DNA of 16,229 nucleotides from Larix sibirica (GCA_004151065.3 NWUY0300049759.1:4868-21096), one strand, 5' to 3'; counted from the first letter of the stretch, positions 1-7,856 are shown. Translations and numbers: made by a program. Notes: a model not told the origin generated them from the sequence alone.

Positions 1-182
1 TAACTTCCACATACTATAACTCCAAACTTATAGCGAATAAGAACATAAATGTTTTACCACATATTCTTATCTATGTCTCCAAAGCCTCCCAAAAATTTAA
101 ATGTCTAAATCTTTCCAAAAACAAAGTTAAAGAGAAAATAGAAATATGGCTCATTTTGGAAGAGCCAAGCCAAGGACCATAT
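1..182 (-). mobile_element. Leader of a minus-strand LTR retrotransposon (copia A)
   Basis: Read on the minus strand, this stretch lies directly downstream of a primer-binding site and an LTR, so it should be the untranslated leader of an element that continues off the left edge. I see no gag reading frame in it. The assignment rests on its position beside the primer-binding site, not on recognised sequence. Confidence 0.45.
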
Positions 183-194
183 GCTATGATACCA
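183..194 (-). promoter_or_regulatory. tRNA-iMet-type primer-binding site of copia A
   Basis: The minus strand reads TGGTATCATAGC, one mismatch from the TGGTATCAGAGC that plant Ty1/copia elements use to pair with the 3' end of initiator methionine tRNA. It sits two bases inside an LTR edge, the expected place for priming of minus-strand DNA synthesis. The surrounding minus-strand sequence (CATTTGGTATCATAGC) also has the usual layout of LTR end, short spacer, then primer site. Confidence 0.72.
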
Positions 195-196
195 AA

Positions 197-475
197 TGTT
201 ATGAACAAAATTTCCCCAAATAGTATAAAAACATAAATATAAGTAGATCCACACCATGAAAGTGATAATATTCGATAAATAATAAACCTATTCTAGCAGG
301 AAACCTCTTTTTACAATATATCCAATGCACAAGACAATATTGAGATGATGTATGAGAAAAAAGGATACAATTACAATTAAAGGGTCTAGTCAACCATTAA
401 AGAATCTAACCAAATAATAAGGACAACACTAATATGGAAATAGAAATGTAATAACTCAATATATAAGGCTTAACA
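197..475 (-). mobile_element. Probable 5' LTR of copia A, 279 bp
   Basis: On the minus strand this segment starts TGTTAAGCC and ends GTTCATAACA, giving the TG...CA termini and a 5-bp terminal inverted repeat (TGTTA/TAACA) expected of an LTR. The inner edge is fixed by the primer-binding site two bases away. The outer edge at 475 was chosen because it is the TAACA that matches the inner terminus, so it is less certain. At 279 bp it is short for a copia LTR but within range. An AT-rich TATATA near the minus-strand start could be part of a promoter. The partner LTR and target duplication lie outside the window. An open frame at 199-393 on this strand is just LTR sequence. Confidence 0.6.
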
Positions 476-699
476 ATACTTTTATAGGTTATACCTTTGC
501 AAATACCCTCTCGGACCTAGAAAAGGGGTCCAGCATGAGTCCCTTGAAGACCTAGGGAAAGAATTTGTTTAGCCTATACATAATATAAAATCTCACCTTT
601 ACACTAAAAAATCAAGCCATAAGAGAGGTTCTCAAGGGAAAACAACTCACCTCAAAGTATCCCTTAGAATAGAGAAAGTGCCAAAAAAGTTTCCTCAAT
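476..699. other. Unassigned spacer between copia A and LINE A
   Basis: No coding pattern, RNA gene or repeat is recognised here. It could be the 5' part of LINE A (untranslated region or lost ORF1) or older flanking DNA. It is too degenerate to choose. Confidence 0.4.
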
Positions 700-1400
700 G
701 TTAATCATGTCCCTCGATATTCAAGGGTTGAGTAAGCCCCCTAAAAATATTTCCTTGGGGAGGTTAATTGGCCTGCATAATCGAATATCATTTTAATTCA
801 AGAGACTATGGTAGAGCATAAAAACATCCTGGATGATTTCTCAAAGACCTAGAAGGAATGGGATTTCCTACTTGAAGATTCATTAGTTTAATATAGGCCC
901 TGATAACCGAACAGAAATCTAAATCCCTAATGTTGATTAACTCATTGTCTGTGTCCATAAGGATTGGAGCTAAAATTTAATCGATGGATCTTGGAAAGGT
1001 TTTTTCTATAGTAAATGTTTATAGACCATATGAAGACATAATTCCATATGGGAGGACTTATTGGAGCAGAAGTTTCTTGATACTAGCCATATTATGTTGG
1101 GAGGAGATATTAATTTGATTGTTAAAAGATGAATTTCAGAGAAGTCTTCTAGGGAAGAACCTATGTCAAATTTCCTTTTACATAAATTTGAGGCAACTGG
1201 ATTGGTGGATGTGGAGCCAATTAAGTTGTCTCCAACATGGAGAATCCATAGGACTAGGGAGGATTTGATAGCCAAAAATTTGTATAGATTTCTAGTCTAT
1301 GAGGATGTAATGGGTTTTAATTGAAGGATTAGGTATTGGGTTGAGTTGGGGGAAGTGACTCGGGAAATCTTCCAATTCATCTTCAATTAGAAAGGGAAGA
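700..1400 (+). pseudogene. Endonuclease (EEP) domain remnant of LINE A
   Basis: Family landmarks appear in order. An opening segment resembles the N-terminal 'N-I-R-G-L' block (MSLDIQGLSKP from 707). The catalytic-Glu block reads ILIQETM from 790. A central GGD-N block reads MLGGDINLIVKR at 1094-1129. A segment typical of the domain's later part follows (LVDVEPIKLSPTW, near 1205-1245). The end block normally written SDHxPI appears as SDSGNLPI at 1354-1377. The catalytic His of that last motif seems to be lost, and stops occur at several points. The role in the living element is to nick the target DNA for target-primed reverse transcription. Confidence 0.8.
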
Positions 1401-1747
1401 TAGTAAACCTTCCTTCCTTTTTAAATTTAATCCTTGGTGGATAAAAGATGAGGGCTTTAGCAATTTAGCTTTGATTAAATGGAATAGATATCATTCTTCT
1501 GTAAAGGAGTATGCAAGAATTCATCTTCCAACAAACCTAAAAGGAACCCAAGGTAAAATTACAAATTGGTCACATTTAAAGAGGAGTGATGAGTGGGATT
1601 TATGTTTAGTACAAGAACAAATTGTAACTATTTATGATAAACTTTGAAATACACTTTGATGAGGAGCCAAGGTGTAAGCTAAAAAAATTGGAACAAACAA
1701 ACGGGATGTTTCTAGAAGATAGGGAAGCTTAATGGAGATTAAAGAGC

Positions 1748-1951
1748 ATGACGTTATATTGGTTGGCTAATGGAGATGAAAATAATATATATTTCCATAA
1801 TTATGCAAACTACAAGAAAAACACAAACACAGTATCAAAGATGAAAAAGGTGGATGGAAACAAAGCCAAGTCATTCAAGGAAATTGCTAATATGGGATTC
1901 TCCCATTTTAAGGGTTTGTCTAAAGAGCTAGTAAGGGTAAACATAGTTTAA
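1748..1951 (+). pseudogene. LINE A linker between endonuclease and RT
   Basis: This is a 67-residue open stretch inside the LINE pseudogene. Its first third reads WLANGDENNIYFH, a clear match to the WLxEGDxNTxYFH segment that plant LINE ORF2 proteins carry just before the reverse transcriptase. The following KK...N.V.K and FKEIANMGFSHFK segments also fit the family in order. The ATG here is internal to ORF2 and is not a real start. It is the longest uninterrupted piece of LINE A coding sequence, left open by chance. Confidence 0.8.
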
Positions 1952-2049
1952 ATTTTGAAGATTACTTATATTTTCACCAACTTTGTCGGTGAAGAGGACA
2001 ATGACACTATGAGAAAAAATTATCAAAAGAAAGTTGAAAGTTGTACTAG

Positions 2050-2730
2050 CTTTTTTTCAAAAGAATAGCAGTTTGAGGCTTGATGAATGGCCATTAGAGT
2101 TCTTTATAGGGTTTTATGACCTTAACAAAGAATACCTTCTTAGTGGAGTAATAAAGGAGATATAGGAAAATATTGGGTTCTTTTAATACTAGTTTCCTAA
2201 CTTTGATCCCTAAAATTGATGGTCCCACTTCCTTCAATGACTGCAAACGCATTGCACTACGTAAATTTATATATAAAATCATTGCACAAATCATAGATAT
2301 TAGGGTGAAGAAGGTCCTATTAGAGTTCATTTCAAAAGAATAATTCAGGTTTCTCCATGGGTGACAAATTCAGCAAGCTATAGGAGTGACTTAGGAAGGT
2401 CTTCACTTAATCAAAACATAAATATTGAATGCAATGGTCATGAAGCTGGTTTTAGCTAAGAAATATGATAGATTTAATTGGTGGTGCTTGAGATTCATAT
2501 AGGATTCTATGTTCAAATGGTAAATTGGATAAGGGATTGTATGTCTTCTCTAATGGGTCAGCATTGAGCTTCTTCAATCCTTTCAGATGAATAAGGAAAG
2601 GATAACCCCTAGCCCCTTTACTCTTTTTAAATTCCTGGAAGATAAGAAAATAAACTCTAGAATCCAAATGAATAAGAGATTTAAGAGGGTTAAAGCTAGG
2701 AATTACTTTCTACTTGACCCATCTCCAGTA
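2050..2730 (+). pseudogene. Reverse transcriptase domain remnant of LINE A
   Basis: Recognisable blocks run in order: WPLEFFIGFYDL (about 2087-2122), FLTLIPKIDGPTSFNDC (from about 2194), a segment resembling the QFGFLxGRQI block near 2330-2370, motif A as MKLVLAKKYDRFNW (2440-2481) and motif B as NGSALSFFN...PLAPLLF (2552-2630). In motif A the family has L-D-L; here codon 2449-2451 is GTT (Val), consistent with one A-to-T change from GAT, removing a catalytic Asp. Motif C (F/YxDD) should follow motif B. Instead the frame jumps near 2728 from the segment just before it to a segment well after it (MKIN, about 2760), so it was deleted. Stops also interrupt motif B. Confidence 0.82.
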
Positions 2731-2759
2731 AATTCTTGATTTCTATAGCATAACTTATG

Positions 2760-3660
2760 GAATGAAAATTAATATGCATAATTCAACAATTATCTTACAA
2801 GTTTTCCCCTTCCAAGAAGTGGATTTCCAAGGAGGTTTCAAGTACTTGGTTTATTTTTGAAACCAAATGATTACAAAATGAATGATAACAAGAAATATGT
2901 TCGACCTTGTACATCAGTCCAATCCTCCCACCAAATCGCCCTCCTTAGAAACCAAAGAAAATTGAGAAAAGAACCAAATTGTGGCAAAATAAATAGCTCT
3001 CTCTATGGGGAATTGACCACAAATTGACCTTGGTCAATTCAATCTTAGTGTCAATTCTTGTATATTGGTACTCCATGGCCCTTATACCCAAGGGTTCTTG
3101 GAAATGGTTAGGGGAAATTTCTTTAAGTTTCTATTAGTACGAAATGAGAGAAAGATGGTATACCTCTTGTTAAATGGAAATCATTAGCCAAAGCAAAAGA
3201 TGTTGGTGGATGGGGTCTAAAACACATCCATCACTTTGACCAAGTATTAGCTTCCAAAAACATGTGGAAACTAATTTCCAAGGAAAATCTATTGAGGTAG
3301 GTGATCCATTAATCCACTTACGTATGAAGAATGGATAAGGAGAATAGATCAATCCATAGTGTTTCAATGTGTTAAAAGGCCTCAGTATTATCTTTTACTC
3401 GATGGGAAATAGATCATTTGGATAGTTGAAAATGGATTTAAGGTGAGAATTAAAGTAGTAGGTTAGTTGTGGTGATGTCTATAGGTTGGCCCTAATTCGT
3501 ACTTTGCAAAATCAAGGAATTTACAATCTAGAAACAAGAATGGTTGGAAGGTGGAATTTTAAGGCTACTTGAGCAGGAAATTTAGTGGAGATTTCATGTG
3601 AAACAACTCAATAAAATCCTTGAAATATTTGAGTTTATTCATGATGACAAGTGGGATGTC
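2760..3660 (+). pseudogene. C-terminal region of LINE A
   Basis: Downstream of the RT, fragments match the usual LINE order: GMKINMHNSTI near 2759, a block resembling the 'LVxVKSVLxxIPVYW' segment as LTLVNSILVSILVYW (about 3027-3075), VGGWGLKHI near 3202-3228, ASKNMWKLISKENLL near 3250-3295, and EEWIRRID near 3327. A weaker piece (LIRTLQNQGIYNL, about 3490-3530) fits the region before the RNase H-like tail. All are split by stops and shifts. No convincing RNase H core or 3' end is seen, so this copy is interrupted or lost at its 3' side. Confidence 0.72.
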
Positions 3661-4090
3661 AATACAATGCAACTTTGAGGTCGTTTGACGCAATGGTAAT
3701 GTACAACAACGCAATTCAGACTCCAACCTGATGCAAATGAGTTGGAAGCGTCTGAATTTTGAGACAACTACGACGCAGTACAACCAAATACGATGCACTG
3801 CCAGACAATTGTGACACAGGCTGATCAATTTCCCTACTACAATACTAATATGACGCAAGCGATGTACAATTGATACAAAGAAAACACTAATGTGAGGGTT
3901 TTGGGGAGCCACACATGATGCACATACGACATCAATTGCGGTTCATCAGCATGAAAATTGATACGACAATGACACCGACAAAGGCAAGCATCAAATTAAG
4001 ATTCAATGCAAACATGATATAAACTCCAAAGCCCATAAAAGGATCATGCTTGGCATTATAAAAACTTGAATTTTTTTTACAGAAAATGTA
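3661..4090. other. Unrecognised block between LINE A and copia B, relatively CpG-rich
   Basis: Neither strand gives a protein family I know. Long open frames on the minus strand (3565-3912 and 3932-4138) have no recognisable motifs. The sequence stands out because words such as GACGCA, ACGCAA and ACGATGC recur (near 3685, 3707, 3768, 3788, 3850), so CpG is commoner here than in neighbouring DNA. It could be a younger or less methylated insertion, or the untranslated part or LTR of another element. Confidence 0.4.
3713..3758. repeat. Inverted repeat / hairpin
   Basis: AATTCAGAC at 3713-3721 pairs perfectly with GTCTGAATT at 3750-3758, and TCCAAC at 3722-3727 pairs with GTTGGA at 3741-3746. 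That gives 15 base pairs with a 3-base bulge (3747-3749) and a 13-base loop. The arms are seen directly; any function is unknown. Confidence 0.7.
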
Positions 4091-4420
4091 TTGCATAGTG
4101 TTCCAATCCGCTCTATTGCTACTCGAACCATCTTGCATGTATCCTTTTCAAATATAATATGTACCTTTGCAATCACTCATCTTACTCATAAATATTAAGT
4201 TTCTTGCTAACCTTAGAATATATAAACTCTAAGGAACCTTTTCATCTTTGGGCAACAATTCAACATTTCGATATCCTATGATTTTGGTTGTTGAATGATT
4301 TCTTAAAAGACATCACTTCCATTATACTTTTCATATCCTCAAAACCACTCATTCTAAAGAGTCATATGAAAATATGTGCCCAAGTCAATTAACCATATAT
4401 AATAATCTAAATTTATAGTT
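4090..4420 (-). pseudogene. Protease and post-protease segment of copia pol (copia B)
   Basis: Minus-strand reading gives DAYLAST, then WLIDLGTYFHM at 4363-4395, which matches the copia aspartic-protease block WxxDSGAsxHM. The catalytic Asp (4384-4386) remains, but the next residue is Leu (codon TTG) instead of Ser, consistent with one base change. Further down come EKYNGSDVF, then segments like LARNLI and SKMSD split over frames, and EKDTCKMVR near 4130-4150. These are the usual markers between protease and integrase in copia polyproteins. The match ends near 4090. The protease normally cuts Gag-Pol; here the frame is broken and inactive. Confidence 0.78.
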
Positions 4421-4499
4421 GTAGATGCCAAGTATGCATCCTCTCGTATTGTGGAGATTTATGTTTCCATGGAAGGGACATATCATTCAATACCTTACC

Positions 4500-5131
4500 T
4501 ATGTCAATATTCTTAGATCTTCAATATTTCTTCAAATGTCCAACTTTACCACTTTTCCAACATTTCCTTGGAAGTTTCCCATGAGATTTTGTTCTCCCTC
4601 TAGACTTTGATCTATCCCCCGCTATTTTTATTTGTATCAACGAAACAAGCTCTCATAAACAAGGCATCTTTGGTTATACCCTCTATGGAGTTTCTCATCA
4701 TCTCTTATGGAAACAAGGATGTAACTACCTCCTAAACTTTAATGTAAATTGAGTAATAGTACCAATTGCTACAACCATCCCACGAAGAGGTCTTTGCCAC
4801 GAATTCACTATCATTCATCCTAAGAGCTACAGTTTTCTAAAGAAACAGTTTGTTTACCGAAGACTTTAATTGATACAATACCCCTAACTTATGCAATAAA
4901 TCCTTAACACGTACTTCTCATTAAACATTCATTGACTCTAAATTTGAAAGGCCCAATGGAATAGTACTCTTCACATTCCCATCCAAGTTTTCCTGATCGT
5001 TTTTTTTCCATACCTATGATTTTATTTCTAGATACAACAATCCATTGATATTTGTCTACAAGCTTTGGCTTCAATAATTCAAAGTTGACGGCATTAAATT
5101 TATCTATCTTTATTCTTGAAATGCTTGTCAT
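4500..5131 (-). pseudogene. Gag pseudogene of copia B with degenerate zinc knuckle
   Basis: An open stretch starting at 5131 begins MTSISRIKIDKFNAVNFELL, the typical start of plant copia gag (DUF4219/UBN2 type). The next blocks appear in other frames: LHKLGVLYQLKSSVNKLFL (about 4840-4900), EMMRNSIEGITKDALFMR (about 4640-4700) and an Arg/Ser/Lys-rich segment (SKSRGRTKSHGK, about 4575-4610). The CCHC knuckle at 4521-4562 reads C-W-K-S...GH...Y-stop: the second Cys is Ser and the last Cys is a TGA stop. About 45 residues that the family carries before the WDG block (near 4770) appear to be deleted. Gag would form the particle and bind RNA; this copy cannot. Confidence 0.83.
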
Positions 5132-5265
5132 TTTCCTTTATACAAGATTCACATGTGCAAAGCTTCCACTCAAGAGTAGGTTTGTTGCAACCCAAAGATA
5201 CCCTTGCTCTTCAAAAAATCACTAAACCCTAACAACATAGGCATCCCCATGAAACCAATAAATTT

Positions 5266-5277
5266 GCTCTAATACCA
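5266..5277 (-). promoter_or_regulatory. tRNA-iMet-type primer-binding site of copia B
   Basis: The minus strand reads TGGTATTAGAGC, one transition from TGGTATCAGAGC, the site complementary to the 3' end of initiator Met tRNA used by Ty1/copia elements. It lies about 135 bases upstream of the gag start and two bases inside a CA end, as expected. Confidence 0.8.
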
Positions 5278-5279
5278 AA

Positions 5280-5668
5280 TGAAGAGAATAAACATATTCA
5301 ACAAAAACAACATAATTTTAAAATAGAAGAAACAATAGCACATTCATGTACATCTACATGTATTAACAAAATCATTCATAGCATAATATTTAGGTATTCA
5401 ACGGCATCAATTAACCCTAATCTCAACCCATATTAGATTAGAATGGGTATAAAACCATGATCTAAAACCACCCAAAATACCTACATAAATTCACCTATAA
5501 CGACCTTTGAAAAATAATGAACAAAAAAATATATATCCAACATCGCATCCTTGAGCTCCACAAATATGTGTCGAGATGTACGATCTATACCTACAATATT
5601 GCAACACATCCAACAATAATGCAATGGCTTTAGTGCAATTACATATTTTATGACATATTGACCCTTCA
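5280..5668 (-). mobile_element. Probable 5' LTR of copia B, 389 bp
   Basis: The inner edge is set by the primer-binding site: the minus strand reads ...CTCTTCA, TT, then TGGTATTAGAGC. The outer edge was placed at 5668 because the minus strand there begins TGAAGGG, giving a matching TGAAG...CTTCA terminal inverted repeat. No second LTR copy exists in the window to confirm the boundary. The bases around the outer edge also show a little similarity to 6315-6330, so the edge could be off. An open frame at 5481-5669 on this strand is LTR sequence, not a gene. Confidence 0.55.
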
Positions 5669-5901
5669 AATTGAGTTATAAACTTGAACGATCGGTTTAT
5701 GTTATTTTAATACAACTTTTATTATGTTTTATTGGCATAGTGAAAGGTGATTTATTTGGTTCTATCTCCACTATTGGTCCTACTCCACTATTGACCTCCC
5801 TCCTTTATATTGGATAACAAAAAAAAATGTGCATTAATCCCTAAACTTAGGACAATGCTAGAAGCTTAAGGATTTGAATTGTGTTTATGTAAAAGCATTA
5901 G

Positions 5902-5995
5902 ATGATGTGTAGTGGACAAGATGTTGTGTATGGCAAACATATCAATAAATGATTTGTAATGTACAAGATGTTTTGTATGGCAAGCATATCAATGA
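5902..5995. repeat. 47-bp internal tandem repeat within unit B
   Basis: The segment starting ATGATGTGTAGTGGACAAGA at 5902 recurs in altered form from 5949 (ATGATTTGTAATGTACAAGA), a 47-bp period. The same pair is present in the second B unit near 6182-6275. In the second unit the later sub-copy reads GTAGTGGACAAG, closer to the first sub-copy than its counterpart in the first unit. Confidence 0.75.
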
Positions 5996-6023
5996 TATAT
6001 TTTGATGCAATAAAAGTCACTTT

Positions 6024-6077
6024 CAACAACTATGGACCTCCACTATTGACCAACAACTATGGGCCTCCACTATTGAC
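6024..6077. repeat. 27-bp tandem pair at the junction of the two B units
   Basis: CAACAACTATGGACCTCC... at 6024-6050 is followed at once by a second copy at 6051-6077 with a single A-to-G difference. It lies across the B1/B2 junction and could mark how the larger duplication arose. Confidence 0.85.
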
Positions 6078-6470
6078 TTCCCTCCTTTATATTGGATAAC
6101 AAAAAAATGTGCATTAATCCCTAAACTTAGGACAATGCTAGAAGCTTAAGGATTTGAATTGTGTTTATGTAAAAACATTAGATGATGTGTAGTGGACAAG
6201 ATGTTGTGTATGCAAACATATCAATAAATGATTTGTAGTGGACAAGATGTTTTGTATGGCAAGCATATCAATGATATATTTTGATGCAATAAAAGTCACT
6301 TTTAACAACTATGGACCCACTCAATTTATGAACTTGTTTTTGACATTTATATTATCTTATATTATGTTTTATTTGCATATTAAATGTTGACATGTTGTGT
6401 TTTATCTCCACTGTTGGTCCCAAATCCACTATTAGCCTTTCTCCCCTACATTAGATTACAAAAAATTTAT

Positions 6471-6828
6471 GACATGATGTCCAATACAAAATAAAATTAA
6501 TTGATTCTCAAAGTTTTCAACACAAACAAATATCACAATAATATTTTAAGATTTGTTGAAAAAATCATTTTGAATAATCCAATGCCACAAAATCTATGTT
6601 GAGTTGGCAATGTTGATAAAACTTATGATCTTAAAAAACAAAAATTGATGGATTTTGGAAGTTTAAAATCAAATGTGTTGTTTTCTTCTTAAAAATGCCC
6701 AAAATATACATGTTTATTTTTATAATATTCAAAAGAAAAAACACATTTGTAAAAACATGCAACGAAATTCATAAAAAAAAATATTAATTTTGTAAAGAAG
6801 TAAATTATGAATTAATTTATTTGTATAT
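6471..6828. other. AT-rich stretch without recognised features
   Basis: The sequence is low in CpG and rich in A/T runs on both strands. I see no reading frame, repeat unit or RNA signal worth naming apart from the possible target duplication at its right end (6821-6828). Confidence 0.5.
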
Positions 6829-7044
6829 ATTATCAGCCCTGAGGATTAGCTCAATTAGTCTTGAGCCAAACATGAGATCTCTTTCCCCGGAATAGGGAAG
6901 TCACAAGTTCGACTCTCTTGATCTCCTTGGAGTAAGGCTCCATAATCAGAGTCAATGGTTTACCCCATTTACCATCCAGAAATCATCGAGAAACACTTAA
7001 AAGGGTTTCCCATGATTTATTCCATTGATAAATCAAAAACAAAA
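6829..7044 (+). mobile_element. tRNA-derived SINE-like element
   Basis: The head carries an A-box-like ATTAGCTCAATTAGT (6845-6859) and a B-box-like AAGTTCGACTCT (6905-6916), the two internal RNA polymerase III promoter parts of tRNA genes, close to the start of the unit. The sequence between is too long and unpaired for a normal tRNA, and a non-tRNA body of about 130 bases follows, the architecture of plant SINEs. An 8-bp TTGTATAT occurs on both sides (6821-6828 and 7045-7052) as a possible target duplication, but it is AT-rich and could be chance. SINEs encode no protein and rely on LINE enzymes. Confidence 0.62.
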
Positions 7045-7216
7045 TTGTATATTTAATTATACTACATTATCAATTAACACCACTTTTGTTCCAAAATAAT
7101 AAGTATAGTAAACAAGTTTTTAACGCTACACATTCATGACTTAGACAGAGGATAATGTTGTTACTAGTTCTGCCTCAATAATGAAATTCAAAACTCTTCT
7201 TTTAAAAAAAATTAGT

Positions 7217-7399
7217 GCATAGAATTCAAGAGAGTAAAACAACTCTCTAGTCCCCTACATATTTCAAAGAGTAAGAGAGACTCCAAAATAGAACGTTAAA
7301 GTTATCTTGCATTGAATTCGAGAGAGTAAAACAACTCTATGATTTCCTAAATCTTTTAGAGTAAGAGAGCATTCAAAATACAACATTAAAGTTATTTTG
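7217..7399. repeat. Two-copy tandem repeat, 92-bp period
   Basis: Copy 1 (7217-7308) and copy 2 (7309-7399) share GAGAGTAAAACAACTCT, AGAGTAAGAGAG and TTAAAGTTAT in the same order with about a dozen or more differences. Copy 1 includes a small perfect inverted repeat, GAGAGT-AAAACA-ACTCTC; copy 2 keeps most of it. Confidence 0.8.
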
Positions 7400-7700
7400 T
7401 GTAGATTGATAAAACACTAAAAATGGGTGTTTGAGATCATTTACCACTAACTGAGTAAAGAGCTTATAAAGATGAAACAAAAGCAATGTCCTTTGAAAGA
7501 GAGATTATATTTCTTTTATTTCAAAATACTTTGATGTTTCCAAGGTGACTGCAATCCAAACATCAAACAACAATAATGTTACTAAATGATTTCATCATTT
7601 TGTGGAGAATACTTATAAGGTTTATATAATATAATATTTAATATTTACTACTCAGTTTATAAAAACATAATTGTTTTAATTCATTAAAAAAAATTATCTA
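7400..7700. other. Unassigned AT-rich sequence
   Basis: No coding frame, element terminus or repeat array is recognised here. The only structure seen is a short inverted repeat (AAATGA...TCATTT, near 7583-7600). Confidence 0.4.
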
Positions 7701-7707
7701 ACCAAAT

Positions 7708-7779
7708 TTACTTTCTCAAATTTTTACTTTCTCAAATTTTTAAAGTGAAATTTTACTTTCTCAAATTTTTAAAGTGAAA
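7708..7779. repeat. Short tandem repeat of TTTACTTTCTCAAATTT
   Basis: The 17-base word TTTACTTTCTCAAATTT occurs three times, first with a spacing near 17 and then near 29 bases. The last two copies are each followed by TTAAAGTGAAA. This looks like replication slippage. Confidence 0.8.
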
Positions 7780-7810
7780 GAGATAGGGAAGTTGGCTTTT
7801 CCAAGAAAAA

Positions 7811-7856
7811 TCAAATGATTCATACAATTAACTTCAAATGATTCATATAATTATTC
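7811..7856. repeat. Two-copy 23-bp tandem repeat
   Basis: TCAAATGATTCATACAATTA at 7811 recurs at 7834 with a single change within that stretch (TCATATAATTA). Confidence 0.75.

Larger units (their letters stand above)
700..3660 (+). pseudogene. LINE A: decayed non-LTR retrotransposon ORF2 (endonuclease plus reverse transcriptase)
   Basis: Piecing frames together, the plus strand follows the order of a plant L1-type LINE ORF2: apurinic-like endonuclease (about 700-1400), linker with the WLxxGDxNxxYFH motif (from 1760), reverse transcriptase (about 2000-2730) and the C-terminal part with GGWGLKHI (3205-3228). Such proteins nick genomic DNA and copy their own RNA at the nick. Many stops and frameshifts break the frame, so no functional protein is made. 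The usual RT motif A Asp is Val, and motif C is missing. An ORF1 was not found and no 3' poly(A) end is visible. Similarity fades near 3660, where other sequence takes over. The family call is strong because at least eight conserved blocks occur in the right order; the exact ends are approximate. Confidence 0.88.
4090..5668 (-). mobile_element. Copia B: truncated Ty1/copia-type retrotransposon
   Basis: The minus strand reads, from right to left, a probable 5' LTR, an initiator-Met primer-binding site, gag with a zinc knuckle, and the start of pol with the protease active-site region. Recognisable sequence stops abruptly near 4090, at a point just before integrase in intact elements. Integrase, RT, RNase H and the 3' LTR are absent from the window. 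It is transcriptionally opposed to LINE A. Stops and frameshifts throughout mean it cannot move by itself. The left break may come from a deletion or from insertion of the unknown 3661-4090 block. Confidence 0.8.
5671..6470. repeat. Nested tandem duplication, 282-bp main period
   Basis: Unit B occurs at 5785-6066 and again at 6067-6317, with only scattered differences (both contain CTAGAAGCTTAAGGATTTG). Before and after lie diverged copies of a second unit A (about 5671-5784 and 6320-6424, aligned at a constant 640-bp offset over their central part), followed at about 6425-6470 by a shorter, more diverged start of B. The order is therefore A-B-B-A'-partial B'. No coding sequence or transposon termini are recognised within it. 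Confidence 0.85.

Noticed and set aside
4068-4092. A polypyrimidine tract plus CAG resembling a 3' splice site
   Set aside because: There is no coding exon on the plus strand after it; the tract lies at the junction of a minus-strand retroelement remnant and unknown sequence.
3565-4138. Two longer minus-strand open frames (3565-3912 and 3932-4138) as possible genes
   Set aside because: No recognisable motif, no consistent codon pattern, and one overlaps the end of LINE A while the other overlaps the end of copia B.
6838-6916. A functional tRNA gene at the head of the SINE-like unit
   Set aside because: Boxes are too far apart, the arms do not pair as a cloverleaf, and a non-tRNA body continues downstream.
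7080-7200. A copia RNase H remnant on the minus strand (an EAELV-like string near an Ala/Ser-rich stretch)
   Set aside because: Only a few residues fit and no neighbouring pol motifs support it.
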